Of a DNA stretch of 17,527 bases, positions 5,583 to 13,047 are shown piece by piece; the stretch's first letter is position 1, and every line of letters starts with the position of its first letter. The notes below the pieces were generated by a model, which ran no database searches, had not been told where the DNA came from, and was given only the letters and a program-made list of their open reading frames with translations. The translations under genes were made by a program, and so were the position numbers. The DNA comes from an uncultured Bacteroidales bacterium (GTDB lineage Bacteria; Bacteroidota; Bacteroidia; Bacteroidales; Paludibacteraceae). Location: contig CAKVBV010000050.1 of the NCBI GenBank assembly GCA_934725535.1, positions 1-17,527 of the forward strand. The letters are read 5' to 3'.

Positions 5583-6807
5583 GCGGTTGCAGTGCACGTT
5601 GATATTGCTCTACCACGTGGGCAAAAGTGTCTTTGTATTGGGCGGGTATAGGCTCCGCAGGAGGAGACACCATCTTCAGCGGGTCAACAGGCGTACCGTT
5701 CTTCCACACACGGAAGTCGAGATGAGGACCGGTAGAACTGCCTGTACTACCCACATAGCCAATCACTTGACCTTGTTTCACGTGTTGCCCTACCTGTAGC
5801 CCGTTTGCAAACTTCGACAGGTGGAGATATGCCGTGGTGTATGTGGAGTTATGCTTGATTTTTACTGTATTACCACCACCGCCTTTGTATTGACGCATTG
5901 TTACCACACCATCACCTATTGTTACCACGGGCGTGCCGGCAGGAGCAGCATAATCCACACCTGTATGCGGGCGGACTATCTTGTATATAGGGTGTTTGCG
6001 GGCGTATGTGAAACGCGAAGATATTCGCTTGTAGTTGAGCGGTGCTTTCAGAAATGCTTTGCGCAGGCTGTTGCCGTCAGCATCAAAATAGTTATGGATA
6101 TTCCCTTCCTCAAACCAATAGGCTTCTTGCCACTTGCGAGCATGATAGAAGTTGGCGGCATAGATACGACCGATACCGATACGGGTAGTATCCACATAGA
6201 GTTCATCATAGAACACACGTATGGAGTCCCCTTTCTGAAGACCGAAGAAGTCTATCGTCCACGCATATATATCACTCAGTTCCAAGGCTAACTCCACAGG
6301 TAAGCCGTTGCTTGACATAGCGTTCCACAGACTTGACTCTATCACTACCTCTGCTGTACGGTCTCGATGTATAGTGGGTTTCTCGTGGTGTTCTACATGC
6401 AATGAATCCGTAAGGTGAAGCACAGACGCTTGTGTGATGGAAGGTACATATACGAAATAACACGGATGTTCTATGCCTGCTGTGTCTGTTTGATAGAAAA
6501 TATAATATGTTTTCCCCTCACGTATCGAACGGACATCAAACTCACTACGCGGTAATTGTGTGATACCTGCTATTTGCTGCCGAGTAGCCCCTGAGCGGTG
6601 AAGAATACCACCCAATGTCTCTCCCGAACGCACATAACCTGTATCTATACGGAACGAGTCTATGGGTAAGCCATACTCATAACGCACTGCAGGCGTGGTA
6701 TTCTCACAGGTATCATTATTTGACTCCGAAGATGAACCACCTGCGCCGCAGGACACCAAACCGCATACCGTAGCACACAAAAACAATAGCAGACGATTTA
6801 CCTTCAC
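5545..6807 (-). CDS. M23-family peptidoglycan metallopeptidase lipoprotein
   Basis: The 420-residue product begins with a lipoprotein signal (lipobox LVSC, Cys20), so it should be anchored in the inner or outer membrane facing the periplasm. Residues about 45-130 look like an OapA/LysM-type N-terminal domain, 150-260 like the second N-terminal domain of MepM/Csd3-type endopeptidases, and 275-380 form the M23 domain. Metal-site motif 1 is H281-x3-D285, the helper His is in YLHL (H329), and motif 2 is PHLD (H362, D364) rather than the usual HxH; aspartate can still bind zinc, and I recall HLD as frequent in Bacteroidota members. It would cleave peptide cross-links during wall growth. The ATG overlaps the stop of the upstream GT2 gene by 4 bp. 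The 3' end overlaps the opposing CWC gene. Confidence 0.92.
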   Translation of the reverse strand: MKVNRLLLFLCATVCGLVSCGAGGSSSESNNDTCENTTPAVRYEYGLPIDSFRIDTGYVRSGETLGGILHRSGATRQQIAGITQLPRSEFDVRSIREGKTYYIFYQTDTAGIEHPCYFVYVPSITQASVLHLTDSLHVEHHEKPTIHRDRTAEVVIESSLWNAMSSNGLPVELALELSDIYAWTIDFFGLQKGDSIRVFYDELYVDTTRIGIGRIYAANFYHARKWQEAYWFEEGNIHNYFDADGNSLRKAFLKAPLNYKRISSRFTYARKHPIYKIVRPHTGVDYAAPAGTPVVTIGDGVVTMRQYKGGGGNTVKIKHNSTYTTAYLHLSKFANGLQVGQHVKQGQVIGYVGSTGSSTGPHLDFRVWKNGTPVDPLKMVSPPAEPIPAQYKDTFAHVVEQYQRALQPLNVIQQPTAANN

Positions 6808-7541
6808 TTCTTCTGCGGATATTTACGGGTCCACGAACTGATTTTCAGACGTACTACGCCAAGCAACGCCTCTGAGAAGATACCACCGCTCATCTTGCTC
6901 GTACCCAACACACGGTTCACAAAGATAATCGGTACTTCCACAATCTTGAAGCCGCACTTGTATGCCGTAAACTTCATCTCTATTTGGAAGGCATATCCCT
7001 TGAAGCGTATCTTATCCAACTCTATGGTTTCCAATACTTCACGACGATAGCCTACAAAGCCCGCCGTGGTATCGTGTACAGGGATACCGAGCACAAAGCG
7101 TACGTACTTGCTGGCAAAATAACTCATCAATACGCGTCCCATAGGCCAGTTAACCACGTTCACACCGCTCACATAGCGACTGCCTATAGCCACATCTGCC
7201 CCCTTGTTGGCACACGTATCGTGCAACTTGAGCAGGTCTTGAGGATTGTGTGAGAAGTCCGCATCCATCTCGAAGATGTAGTCGTACTTATGTGCAATAG
7301 CCCATTTGAAGCCTGCTATATAGGCTGTCCCCAAACCTTGTTTGCCTTGTCGCTCTACGATAAACAGTCGTCCTGTGTAGGTCTCTGCCATCAATCGCTT
7401 GACGATAGCGGCAGTGCCATCGGGTGAACCGTCGTCTATCACCAATACATGAAACTCTACAGGCAGACTCATCACTGCAGTGATGATAGCCTCAATGTTT
7501 TCTTTCTCGTTATAGGTGGGGATAATAACTAATTGGCTCAT
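6804..7541 (-). CDS. GT2 glycosyltransferase, polyprenol-phosphate mannose synthase (DPM1)-like
   Basis: The 245-residue protein has the GT-A fold of family 2: IIPTYNEKENI at the N-terminus, VIDDGSPDGT (D36, D37), and the metal-binding DAD motif at residues 93-95 in FEMDADFSHNP. Further signatures are AIGSRYVSGV, the DTTAGFVGYRREVL segment and the FQIEMKFTAYKCGFKIVEVPIIFVNR block, all typical of Dpm1-type enzymes that transfer a sugar from a nucleotide donor to polyprenyl phosphate at the cytoplasmic membrane face. It has no C-terminal transmembrane helices, so it is of the soluble/peripheral type. The lipid-linked sugar would feed periplasmic glycosylation or envelope polymer synthesis. It starts 10 bp after the MBL hydrolase gene and overlaps the M23 gene by 4 bp. 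Confidence 0.92.
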   Translation of the reverse strand: MSQLVIIPTYNEKENIEAIITAVMSLPVEFHVLVIDDGSPDGTAAIVKRLMAETYTGRLFIVERQGKQGLGTAYIAGFKWAIAHKYDYIFEMDADFSHNPQDLLKLHDTCANKGADVAIGSRYVSGVNVVNWPMGRVLMSYFASKYVRFVLGIPVHDTTAGFVGYRREVLETIELDKIRFKGYAFQIEMKFTAYKCGFKIVEVPIIFVNRVLGTSKMSGGIFSEALLGVVRLKISSWTRKYPQKK

Positions 7542-7551
7542 AATGATTATG

Positions 7552-8409
7552 TTATGGGTTAGTACTATTCTGTAACTGATGTGGACGGATTATATTATCG
7601 TCCAACAGGTATATCGGGCTGGGGGCAAGCCGTTCCAAAGGGGTAACGAACATATCTTCACCTGCCACTATGCCTGCGTCTAACAATATATCTGTCACTG
7701 TATTCAGTGCCACTTGAGGGTCGTTGTTCTCGTGGCTGAGGTGGCATAGGAATACATTACGCATCCCCGGGTGATAATTCTCTGCTAACAATACACCGCA
7801 GGTGGCATTGCTTTGGTGTCCGCGGGGCGACAATATACGCTGCTTCAAGTAAGTAGGGTAGGGGCCGTTCAGCAGCATCTGCTCGTCATGATTAGCCTCT
7901 ATCACTATATGGTTGGCGGTACGCAAGTATGCCTCCAACTCATCGTTTGGCTCACCACAATCGGTAGCAATCATAAATCGTTGCCCTGCATAGTCTATCA
8001 CATAGCCTAAGCAGTCGCTTGAGTCGTGCGAGATGCCAAAGGTGTTGATAGTCATACCGTTTAGTTCAAACGGTACACCTTTTTCTATATACTTCTGGGA
8101 TGTACGCAACTTCACCTGTACCCCATAGTTGCGGTTTATGCCCTCGTGTATCACGGGGGTTGTATATATGGGCAGATGCACCTTTTCCCCCAACGTGCCT
8201 ACTGCCCGAATATGGTCGGCATGGTCATGAGTTACAAGCACACCTATAATGTTCTGAAAATCCAACCCCATTGCGCGCAGGTCTTTCTGAATGGTACGTG
8301 CCGAGATGCCCGCGTCTATTAGAATACCACTATGAGAAGTACCCAAATAGTAGCAGTTGCCACTGCTACCACTCGCAAAACTACTGAATATGAGTTGATT
8401 CTCGTTCAT
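7552..8409 (-). CDS. yycJ: MBL-fold metallo-hydrolase, YycJ/WalJ family
   Basis: The 285-residue cytoplasmic protein starts FSSFASGSSGNCYYLG and carries the metallo-beta-lactamase metal motif THDHADH (H61, H63, D65, H66), with further ligands in ISHDSSD, MIATDCGE and LCHLSHEN. This combination is characteristic of YycJ/WalJ, a nuclease-like member linked in Firmicutes to the WalRK cell-wall regulon and to DNA repair. It is the first gene of the operon, driven by a perfect promoter 50 nt upstream, and is followed by the GT2 and M23 genes. The cell-wall neighbourhood agrees with the known association but does not prove the role. The family assignment is secure; the substrate is not. Confidence 0.88.
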   Translation of the reverse strand: MNENQLIFSSFASGSSGNCYYLGTSHSGILIDAGISARTIQKDLRAMGLDFQNIIGVLVTHDHADHIRAVGTLGEKVHLPIYTTPVIHEGINRNYGVQVKLRTSQKYIEKGVPFELNGMTINTFGISHDSSDCLGYVIDYAGQRFMIATDCGEPNDELEAYLRTANHIVIEANHDEQMLLNGPYPTYLKQRILSPRGHQSNATCGVLLAENYHPGMRNVFLCHLSHENNDPQVALNTVTDILLDAGIVAGEDMFVTPLERLAPSPIYLLDDNIIRPHQLQNSTNP

Positions 8410-8462
8410 TATACTCTCTTCTGCAATATATGAATTGTGTTATATGCCGCCAATTCAACCCG

Positions 8463-8494
8463 CAAAGTTACATATTTATTTCGGAATATCCAAA
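8463..8494 (-). promoter_or_regulatory. Promoter of the yycJ-GT2-M23 operon
   Basis: On the minus strand: TTTG (8491-8494), 20-nt spacer, TAACTTTG (8463-8470). The ATG at 8409 gives a leader of roughly 45-50 nt. The -33 and -7 boxes are the same as those of nrdD. Confidence 0.85.
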
Positions 8495-8530
8495 TGTTAT
8501 GCAATTTTGCAGGGAAAATAACATGAGGTC

Positions 8531-8986
8531 TCACTTCCTCCAAAAACGCTCTGTGACGTTGAGCAATTGCCCCTTTTCCACTCGGTAAAATCGCTGGTTG
8601 GTCTTCGGGGATTTCAGCCCGCCGAGTGCCTTGATATATGGACCTATCTTGATGTAGTCGAAGTGCTCCAAGTGCCAGCCGTCGGGTAGGGTAGTGCGCC
8701 CTGTGTACCATGCCACGTGCAGCCCAAGGGTATGGATATATGCTGCCATTTGCTCCACCGCCTGCAGGTCACCATCGCCGCCCATCAGCCCCACGCAAGT
8801 AACCCCTGAATAACGCGCCAACAGCCTGTCTATCACCGCTGTAGTCAAGGGCTCCCCCACATCTTGCTGCAGATAAGCACTATGGCAACCCGCACAACGG
8901 TGCGGGCAGCCACTTAGGTTCAGTGCCAGCGTAGTCTCATCGGGCACCTCTTGAAAGACAATATCATAGTCGGCAAGTCTTAACAT
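8531..8986 (-). CDS. nrdG: Anaerobic ribonucleotide reductase activating protein (radical SAM)
   Basis: The 151-residue protein has the radical-SAM cluster motif C27-x3-C31-x2-C34 in LSGCPHRCAGCHS, then GLMGGDGDLQ and the GRTTLP and IKIGPYIKALGGL segments that are typical of NrdG. It uses a 4Fe-4S cluster and S-adenosylmethionine to generate the glycyl radical on NrdD. The start at 8986 is chosen because the longer open frame (to 9442) reads antisense-like sequence through the ThrE_2 gene, while MLRLADYDIVFQEVPDE is a normal NrdG N-terminus. It is the last gene of the nrdD operon, 17 bp after the ThrE_2 gene, and is separated from its partner nrdD by two transporter genes. Confidence 0.93.
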   Translation of the reverse strand: MLRLADYDIVFQEVPDETTLALNLSGCPHRCAGCHSAYLQQDVGEPLTTAVIDRLLARYSGVTCVGLMGGDGDLQAVEQMAAYIHTLGLHVAWYTGRTTLPDGWHLEHFDYIKIGPYIKALGGLKSPKTNQRFYRVEKGQLLNVTERFWRK

Positions 8987-9003
8987 AGGACGAAATAAGA
9001 TGG

Positions 9004-9543
9004 TTACCGTCGCAGCAATTTGCTTATCGGGTCCTGCGGCAGGGACTTGTATCGGTTCTCGCGGGTCATGGAGAAGCACCATTTGCGCAGCAGGAACGTG
9101 GGCAACGATGCCCCGACTGCCATCACAAACACCACGGTGAACGTCGTAACACCGTTCGCAAAGAAGTCCAGCATATAGCGCATCGCCTGCTCGCTGTCCT
9201 GCGAAAAACGCATAAACTGCATGAGCGCAAAGATGGTGCGGTAGGCGTACATACCTGGTATCATCGGTAGCAGCGCAGGGATATACAGGGTGGTAGTGGG
9301 CGTGTGGAGCCAATACGCAAACGCGATGCACACGGCACCAATCACCAATGCCCCGACAAAAGAGGCGGTCATAATGTCCCACCCCGCAAAGTGCATCAGA
9401 CTGAAACGCGCTATATGCCCCATTGCCGCCAGCAATGCGCAAAACGGAACCGTGCGTTTCGACGGGTCGGAGATAACGGCAAACCCGACAGCCGCCACGG
9501 CAGCCAACGTGCCGTCAAGGAGAATAGAACCCAATACAGACAT
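9004..9543 (-). CDS. Threonine/serine exporter, ThrE_2-type subunit
   Basis: A 179-residue membrane protein with about five hydrophobic segments and the ThrE_2 (YjjB-like) landmarks: residues around FALLAAMGH-like helix, the YIPALLPMIPGMYAYRTI loop-helix and a final FFANGVTTFTVVFVMAVGASLP segment. In Corynebacterium ThrE, both halves are one polypeptide that exports threonine and serine; in many bacteria, as here, the C-terminal half is a separate small protein acting with the larger ThrE_1 protein. It follows the ThrE_1 gene by 3 bp and precedes nrdG by 17 bp. Substrate by homology is a small hydroxy amino acid or a related carboxylate, which is not certain for this split type. Confidence 0.88.
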   Translation of the reverse strand: MSVLGSILLDGTLAAVAAVGFAVISDPSKRTVPFCALLAAMGHIARFSLMHFAGWDIMTASFVGALVIGAVCIAFAYWLHTPTTTLYIPALLPMIPGMYAYRTIFALMQFMRFSQDSEQAMRYMLDFFANGVTTFTVVFVMAVGASLPTFLLRKWCFSMTRENRYKSLPQDPISKLLRR

Positions 9544-9546
9544 ACC

Positions 9547-10332
9547 TTACCAAGCAATTTGTCCCAACAACAACAGCGTACATAGCAGTCCGACCGCCAT
9601 ACAGCCGATAAGCAACAGCGCGTCCACCAACCGCGCAAAGCCCGCCAACACGTGCCCCTCCACGGTGTCTATCACGCTGTTAATCAGCGGCACACCGGGC
9701 ACCAAGTACAGCGCACTGGCAGCGATAGCGGTGTCGGGCGTCTGACCGAGGTGCAGAAAGCCGCACAGCGACGCAATCAGCGACGACACCAACGCACACG
9801 TGAACCATATCCCGAAGGTATTCACGTGCTTGCGCAGCATCAGAATCTTGAGGGCATAGCCCACCCCTGTCGCCACAGCCACCATTCCGCATGCCTGCCA
9901 GTCGCCCCCGAACAGCCCGCAGAAAGCGGCATTGGCAAAGCCCACCAGCACCAGCACCGCCCAATTGTTCATACGCGGCGCAGTCGTTATTGCCTTGTAT
10001 CGCCGCCATAGTTCGTCAAGCCCGAGGTGCTCGTCATAAGCCTGCCAACTCAGCGCACTGAGGTCGGCGTTCAACCGGAAACTGACAGGGCGGGGGTGAA
10101 GGGTCGTCACCTTGTCGTACACGTGCTGCCCGTCGCGCGTGGCGAGGGTGAGGTTCAGCGTCTTGTGCAGGATGGTCATCTCCACATTCACGTCCAGTGC
10201 CGAGGCTATACGGCAGGTGTTGCGCACCACGCGCGTGGTGTGCACACCCGATGCCTGCAGGCAACACGCGTACTCGGACAGGAAGTGCGAGTACTGTTTC
10301 AGTTGCTCGTGAATACCCTCTTCTTCACTCAT
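9547..10332 (-). CDS. Threonine/serine exporter, ThrE_1-type subunit
   Basis: The 261-residue protein has a soluble N-terminal region (about 1-130) and five or so transmembrane helices after it, as in the ThrE_1 (YjjP-like) family. The family landmark SALYLVPGVPLINSVIDTVEGHVLAGFARLVDALLL is clear near residues 205-240, and the N-terminal YACCLQASGVHTTRVVRNTCRIASALDV block is also typical. It should form a complex with the adjacent ThrE_2 protein in the cytoplasmic membrane. The start overlaps the nrdD stop by 4 bp (ATGA), so translation is probably coupled to that of the reductase. Why amino-acid export is tied to nrdD is not evident from sequence. Confidence 0.9.
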   Translation of the reverse strand: MSEEEGIHEQLKQYSHFLSEYACCLQASGVHTTRVVRNTCRIASALDVNVEMTILHKTLNLTLATRDGQHVYDKVTTLHPRPVSFRLNADLSALSWQAYDEHLGLDELWRRYKAITTAPRMNNWAVLVLVGFANAAFCGLFGGDWQACGMVAVATGVGYALKILMLRKHVNTFGIWFTCALVSSLIASLCGFLHLGQTPDTAIAASALYLVPGVPLINSVIDTVEGHVLAGFARLVDALLLIGCMAVGLLCTLLLLGQIAW

Positions 10333-12422
10333 TTCAAATCGCCCGCTTTGGCGTAGTAGCGGCGTGCTGCCTCTTCCTGACGCGGCTCCGAGAAGTTGCT
10401 TATCCGCTTCAGGTAACCGATGATACGGGTCAGATAATCAATGTTTTTGCTGCCGCATTCAGGGCACTCGTGCAGATAACGTTTGTCGATATGTCCGCAG
10501 TCGTTGCACACCGTATTCGGGATGTTGAACGTGAAATAGTTGCACCCTTCCTTGGCTGCCACGCGCAGCAGATTGCGGTATTGTGCCTGCGACAGGTGCT
10601 CCTCAAGGTTGCAATGCAACGCCGAACCGCCCGTCAGGTGCTCCACGTACTTGCGCCCGTGCAGACGGAACTTGTCCAACACATTCAGGCTGCTGTCCTC
10701 CACCACATAGAAATAACTGTTGTAGCAGTCGCGCGGCACCTGATAGCCGTCCTCGCGGTCCCATTTCGCGTGCTTGACGCCCACATTCTCGGCGGGTATC
10801 ATCTCGCAGTTGAACATCACCTCCTTGGTGCGGTACTCCTTGTTCTTGCGCTCGATGATGCCCAGTACGTCCTGCACGAACTTCGTATATTCTTCATTAT
10901 CATTGATTTGGATACCGAGGAACTCCGCAGCCTCCACCAATCCGTTCACACCTATGGTCAAGTATTGGCGTGCGATATTGATGAATCCTGCGTCAAACAG
11001 CGGTAGCATGCCTTGCTCTTGCAGGCGTTTCAGGTTCTCGTTGTACGCAAGTTGCACCTTGTGCATCAAGTCCACAACCTCCTCAATATAAGTGAGATAC
11101 GACATGCCTTGGCGCACCGCATACTGCACCGTCCTGTTGAGGTTGATGGTCAGCACGCTCTTTGAACCCGTGCTCACGCCGCCGGCGCCGAGGGTGTAAC
11201 TGAATCCGTTGTCGGTTATCTCGTTGCGCAGACGGCAGCACGATGCCAGCGAGTCCGCATTGTCGCTCAGATAGGTGAAGAACGAGTGTCCTTCGGCGTA
11301 CATCTCCGCCGTGAAATCGGCATACTCTTTGTCCTTCACGTCGCCGTTCTCGCTCAGCAGAGCCATCGTCTCCACGGGGAAGGTCAGCACGCTGCGCAGA
11401 CGCTCGGCGTTGAACCATTTCATAAACCGTTTCTGCAACCAGTTCAGCGAGTCCCAGTCGGGTTTCGAGCCGTCAGGGAACATGAAGTTGCCGAAGATAC
11501 TGTCGAAATAGTAGTGGTCATAGTAACTGATATTCCAGAACACCGACTGGAAGTTACGTGCCCCCGTAGGCTGGTTGATGGAGTACACCACCTGCTCGAA
11601 GCAATCCGTAATCACCTTGTCTATAGTGCGTTGGCGTTTGCTCAGGTCCACCACTTGGTCGGGGTGCTTGTAATAGTCCTGCCCGTATTCCAGACCTATA
11701 AAATAGTTCATATACATCAGGAACTCCGGCGTAGCGCATGCGCCGCTCAGCATTGACGACACCATGAACACCATATTTATAAAGCCCCCGCAGAACGACT
11801 TCAGGTTGGTCGGAGGGGTGGCATTGCCGCCGATGGCCTTCGTACCCTCCAACAGCCACGGGTACATCGTGATACTGGCGCAGTAGTTGGCGAGGCTGGT
11901 CTCGTCGTTCTTGTAGATGAAGTGCTGCTTGAGCAACGCCATGTACTTGTCTGCCAACTCCTTGCCGAACATCTTCTCGATGCGCTCCGTCAGCATACGG
12001 CGGTTCAGACGGATGTAGTTCGACTTGGGCAACTCGCCGATGAGCGTGGCGATGTTTTTCTTCTCCACGTTGGCGTTGGCGTCGTACTTGCTGCCCGTAG
12101 CGGCGTTGCTGGCGTTGCAGTAGTTCATCAGGAAGTCCAACTTGTCCATTGTCTCGCGGTCTTTCGTGTGGCGGTAGCGGTAAATCATGTAGTTTTTTGC
12201 CACTTTGAAATACCCTTCCGCCATCAGTGCCACTTCCACTTGGTTTTGGATTTCCTCCACGCTGATGCCGTCATGAATACGCAGTCTCGAGATGATAGCC
12301 GCCATTGTCTCCTCGGTCGCGAACGTCCCCGATGCGATAAACGCCTTGTTGATAGCGTTTTTAATCTTGTCAACGGTAAACACCTCCGCCTTACCGTCAC
12401 GTTTGATAATCCTTGTCTCCAT
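10329..12422 (-). CDS. nrdD: Anaerobic (class III) ribonucleoside-triphosphate reductase
   Basis: The 697-residue enzyme reduces ribonucleoside triphosphates to dNTPs under anaerobic conditions. Residues about 3-95 form an ATP-cone allosteric domain (TRIIKRDGKAEVFTVDKIKNAI). The ten-stranded barrel follows. The C-terminus has a zinc site C639-x2-C642 and C653-x2-C656, then the glycyl-radical loop RIIGYLKR with Gly669 as the radical residue. Full length and all key C-terminal residues are present, so it should be active once modified by NrdG encoded at the end of the same operon. The gene starts the operon from a strong promoter about 290 nt upstream; the long leader contains a composite repeat. 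Presence of an oxygen-sensitive reductase fits an anaerobe. Confidence 0.96.
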   Translation of the reverse strand: METRIIKRDGKAEVFTVDKIKNAINKAFIASGTFATEETMAAIISRLRIHDGISVEEIQNQVEVALMAEGYFKVAKNYMIYRYRHTKDRETMDKLDFLMNYCNASNAATGSKYDANANVEKKNIATLIGELPKSNYIRLNRRMLTERIEKMFGKELADKYMALLKQHFIYKNDETSLANYCASITMYPWLLEGTKAIGGNATPPTNLKSFCGGFINMVFMVSSMLSGACATPEFLMYMNYFIGLEYGQDYYKHPDQVVDLSKRQRTIDKVITDCFEQVVYSINQPTGARNFQSVFWNISYYDHYYFDSIFGNFMFPDGSKPDWDSLNWLQKRFMKWFNAERLRSVLTFPVETMALLSENGDVKDKEYADFTAEMYAEGHSFFTYLSDNADSLASCCRLRNEITDNGFSYTLGAGGVSTGSKSVLTINLNRTVQYAVRQGMSYLTYIEEVVDLMHKVQLAYNENLKRLQEQGMLPLFDAGFINIARQYLTIGVNGLVEAAEFLGIQINDNEEYTKFVQDVLGIIERKNKEYRTKEVMFNCEMIPAENVGVKHAKWDREDGYQVPRDCYNSYFYVVEDSSLNVLDKFRLHGRKYVEHLTGGSALHCNLEEHLSQAQYRNLLRVAAKEGCNYFTFNIPNTVCNDCGHIDKRYLHECPECGSKNIDYLTRIIGYLKRISNFSEPRQEEAARRYYAKAGDLK

Positions 12423-12501
12423 TATATTGTATCCCTATTATTATATTCAACTATACCTTATTATTATATCTCTCATCATATCCTTAGTACTTCACTCTGT
12501 T

Positions 12502-12652
12502 CCCCCTTCTCAGAGGGGGTATGGGGAATCTCTTCCTTCCCCCTTGATGGGGTAGGGGGAGTCTTTGGTGAGTCTCGGGACACTCCCGAGTCAAGTGTAT
12601 GATGTTAGTATGTGATTAGTATGTGATTAGTATGAGATTAGTATGTGATTAA
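12502..12652. repeat. Composite intergenic repeat, copy 2, in the nrdD leader
   Basis: Two C/G modules (12502-12533 with stem CCCCCT/AGGGGG, and 12539-12565, the latter ending GGGGGAGTCTTT as in copy 1) are followed by a perfect hairpin CTCGGGA-CAC-TCCCGAG (12574-12590). Then come TCAAGTGTATGA and five 11-mers of TATGWGATTAG type (12598-12652). Unlike copy 1, no T run follows the hairpins on the minus strand, so it should not stop nrdD transcription. Confidence 0.85.
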
Positions 12653-12711
12653 GCCGACTATACCGTACCTTTACCATACACTTATCCTGCCCTTATCCTA
12701 CTTTCACCGCA

Positions 12712-12743
12712 CAAAGTTACTATATCTTTCCGACCTATGCAAA
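12712..12743 (-). promoter_or_regulatory. Promoter of the nrdD-thrE-thrE2-nrdG operon
   Basis: On the minus strand: TTTG (12740-12743), 20-nt spacer, TAACTTTG (12712-12719). The predicted leader to the ATG at 12422 is about 285 nt, unusually long for this window. It is the only strong -33/-7 pair I see in the 12422-13048 gap on this strand. Confidence 0.8.
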
Positions 12744-12791
12744 TAAAAAATTCCGTCTTTTGCATAAGAATTGCCTTCGTTTATTGCAACC

Positions 12792-12814
12792 TCATAATAG
12801 CGTGAGGGTTATGA
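12792..12814. promoter_or_regulatory. Inverted repeat between the nrdD and tetR promoters (possible operator)
   Basis: Perfect 6-bp arms TCATAA (12792-12797) and TTATGA (12809-12814) are 11 nt apart, in the stretch between the two divergent promoters. It could be a regulator site, but short AT-rich dyads also arise by chance. Confidence 0.3.
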
Positions 12815-12884
12815 TATGGGTCTTATGTTGATATTCTGATTTTGCTACTTCCACATTGCATTTTGCAGAAAAACATACTATATA

Positions 12885-12916
12885 TTTGCACAGGTCGGAT
12901 AATAGCAGTACTTTTG
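12885..12916 (+). promoter_or_regulatory. Promoter of the TetR-family gene
   Basis: TTTG (12885-12888), 20-nt spacer, TACTTTTG (12909-12916). The leader to ATG 13048 is about 125 nt and very AT-rich. Confidence 0.8.
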
Positions 12917-13010
12917 CACAACATTTGTTGCATAACATAGGTTATACAACAGATGTAATACTTATAACTAAAAGATAAACAGTGCATTAACTTATAATTC
13001 GTAACTGACA

Positions 13011-13041
13011 ATTCATAATTCGTCATTCATAATTCATCATT
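13011..13041 (+). repeat. Short direct repeat ATTCATAATTCRTC in the tetR leader
   Basis: ATTCATAATTCGTC (13011-13024) is followed directly by ATTCATAATTCATC (13025-13038), with a related TATAATTCGTAA just upstream. It ends 7 bp before the start codon. Confidence 0.6.
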
Positions 13042-13047
13042 AGAACC

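Noticed and set aside
10197..12602. Several plus-strand open frames antisense to nrdD and thrE
   Set aside because: NrdD and ThrE are full-length conserved proteins on the minus strand; the opposing frames have no family features.
12877..12888. NrdR-box-like sequence ACTATATATTTG near the tetR promoter
   Set aside because: NrdR sites come as two boxes about three helical turns apart; no partner box is seen at that distance, and this one lies on the tetR rather than the nrdD promoter.
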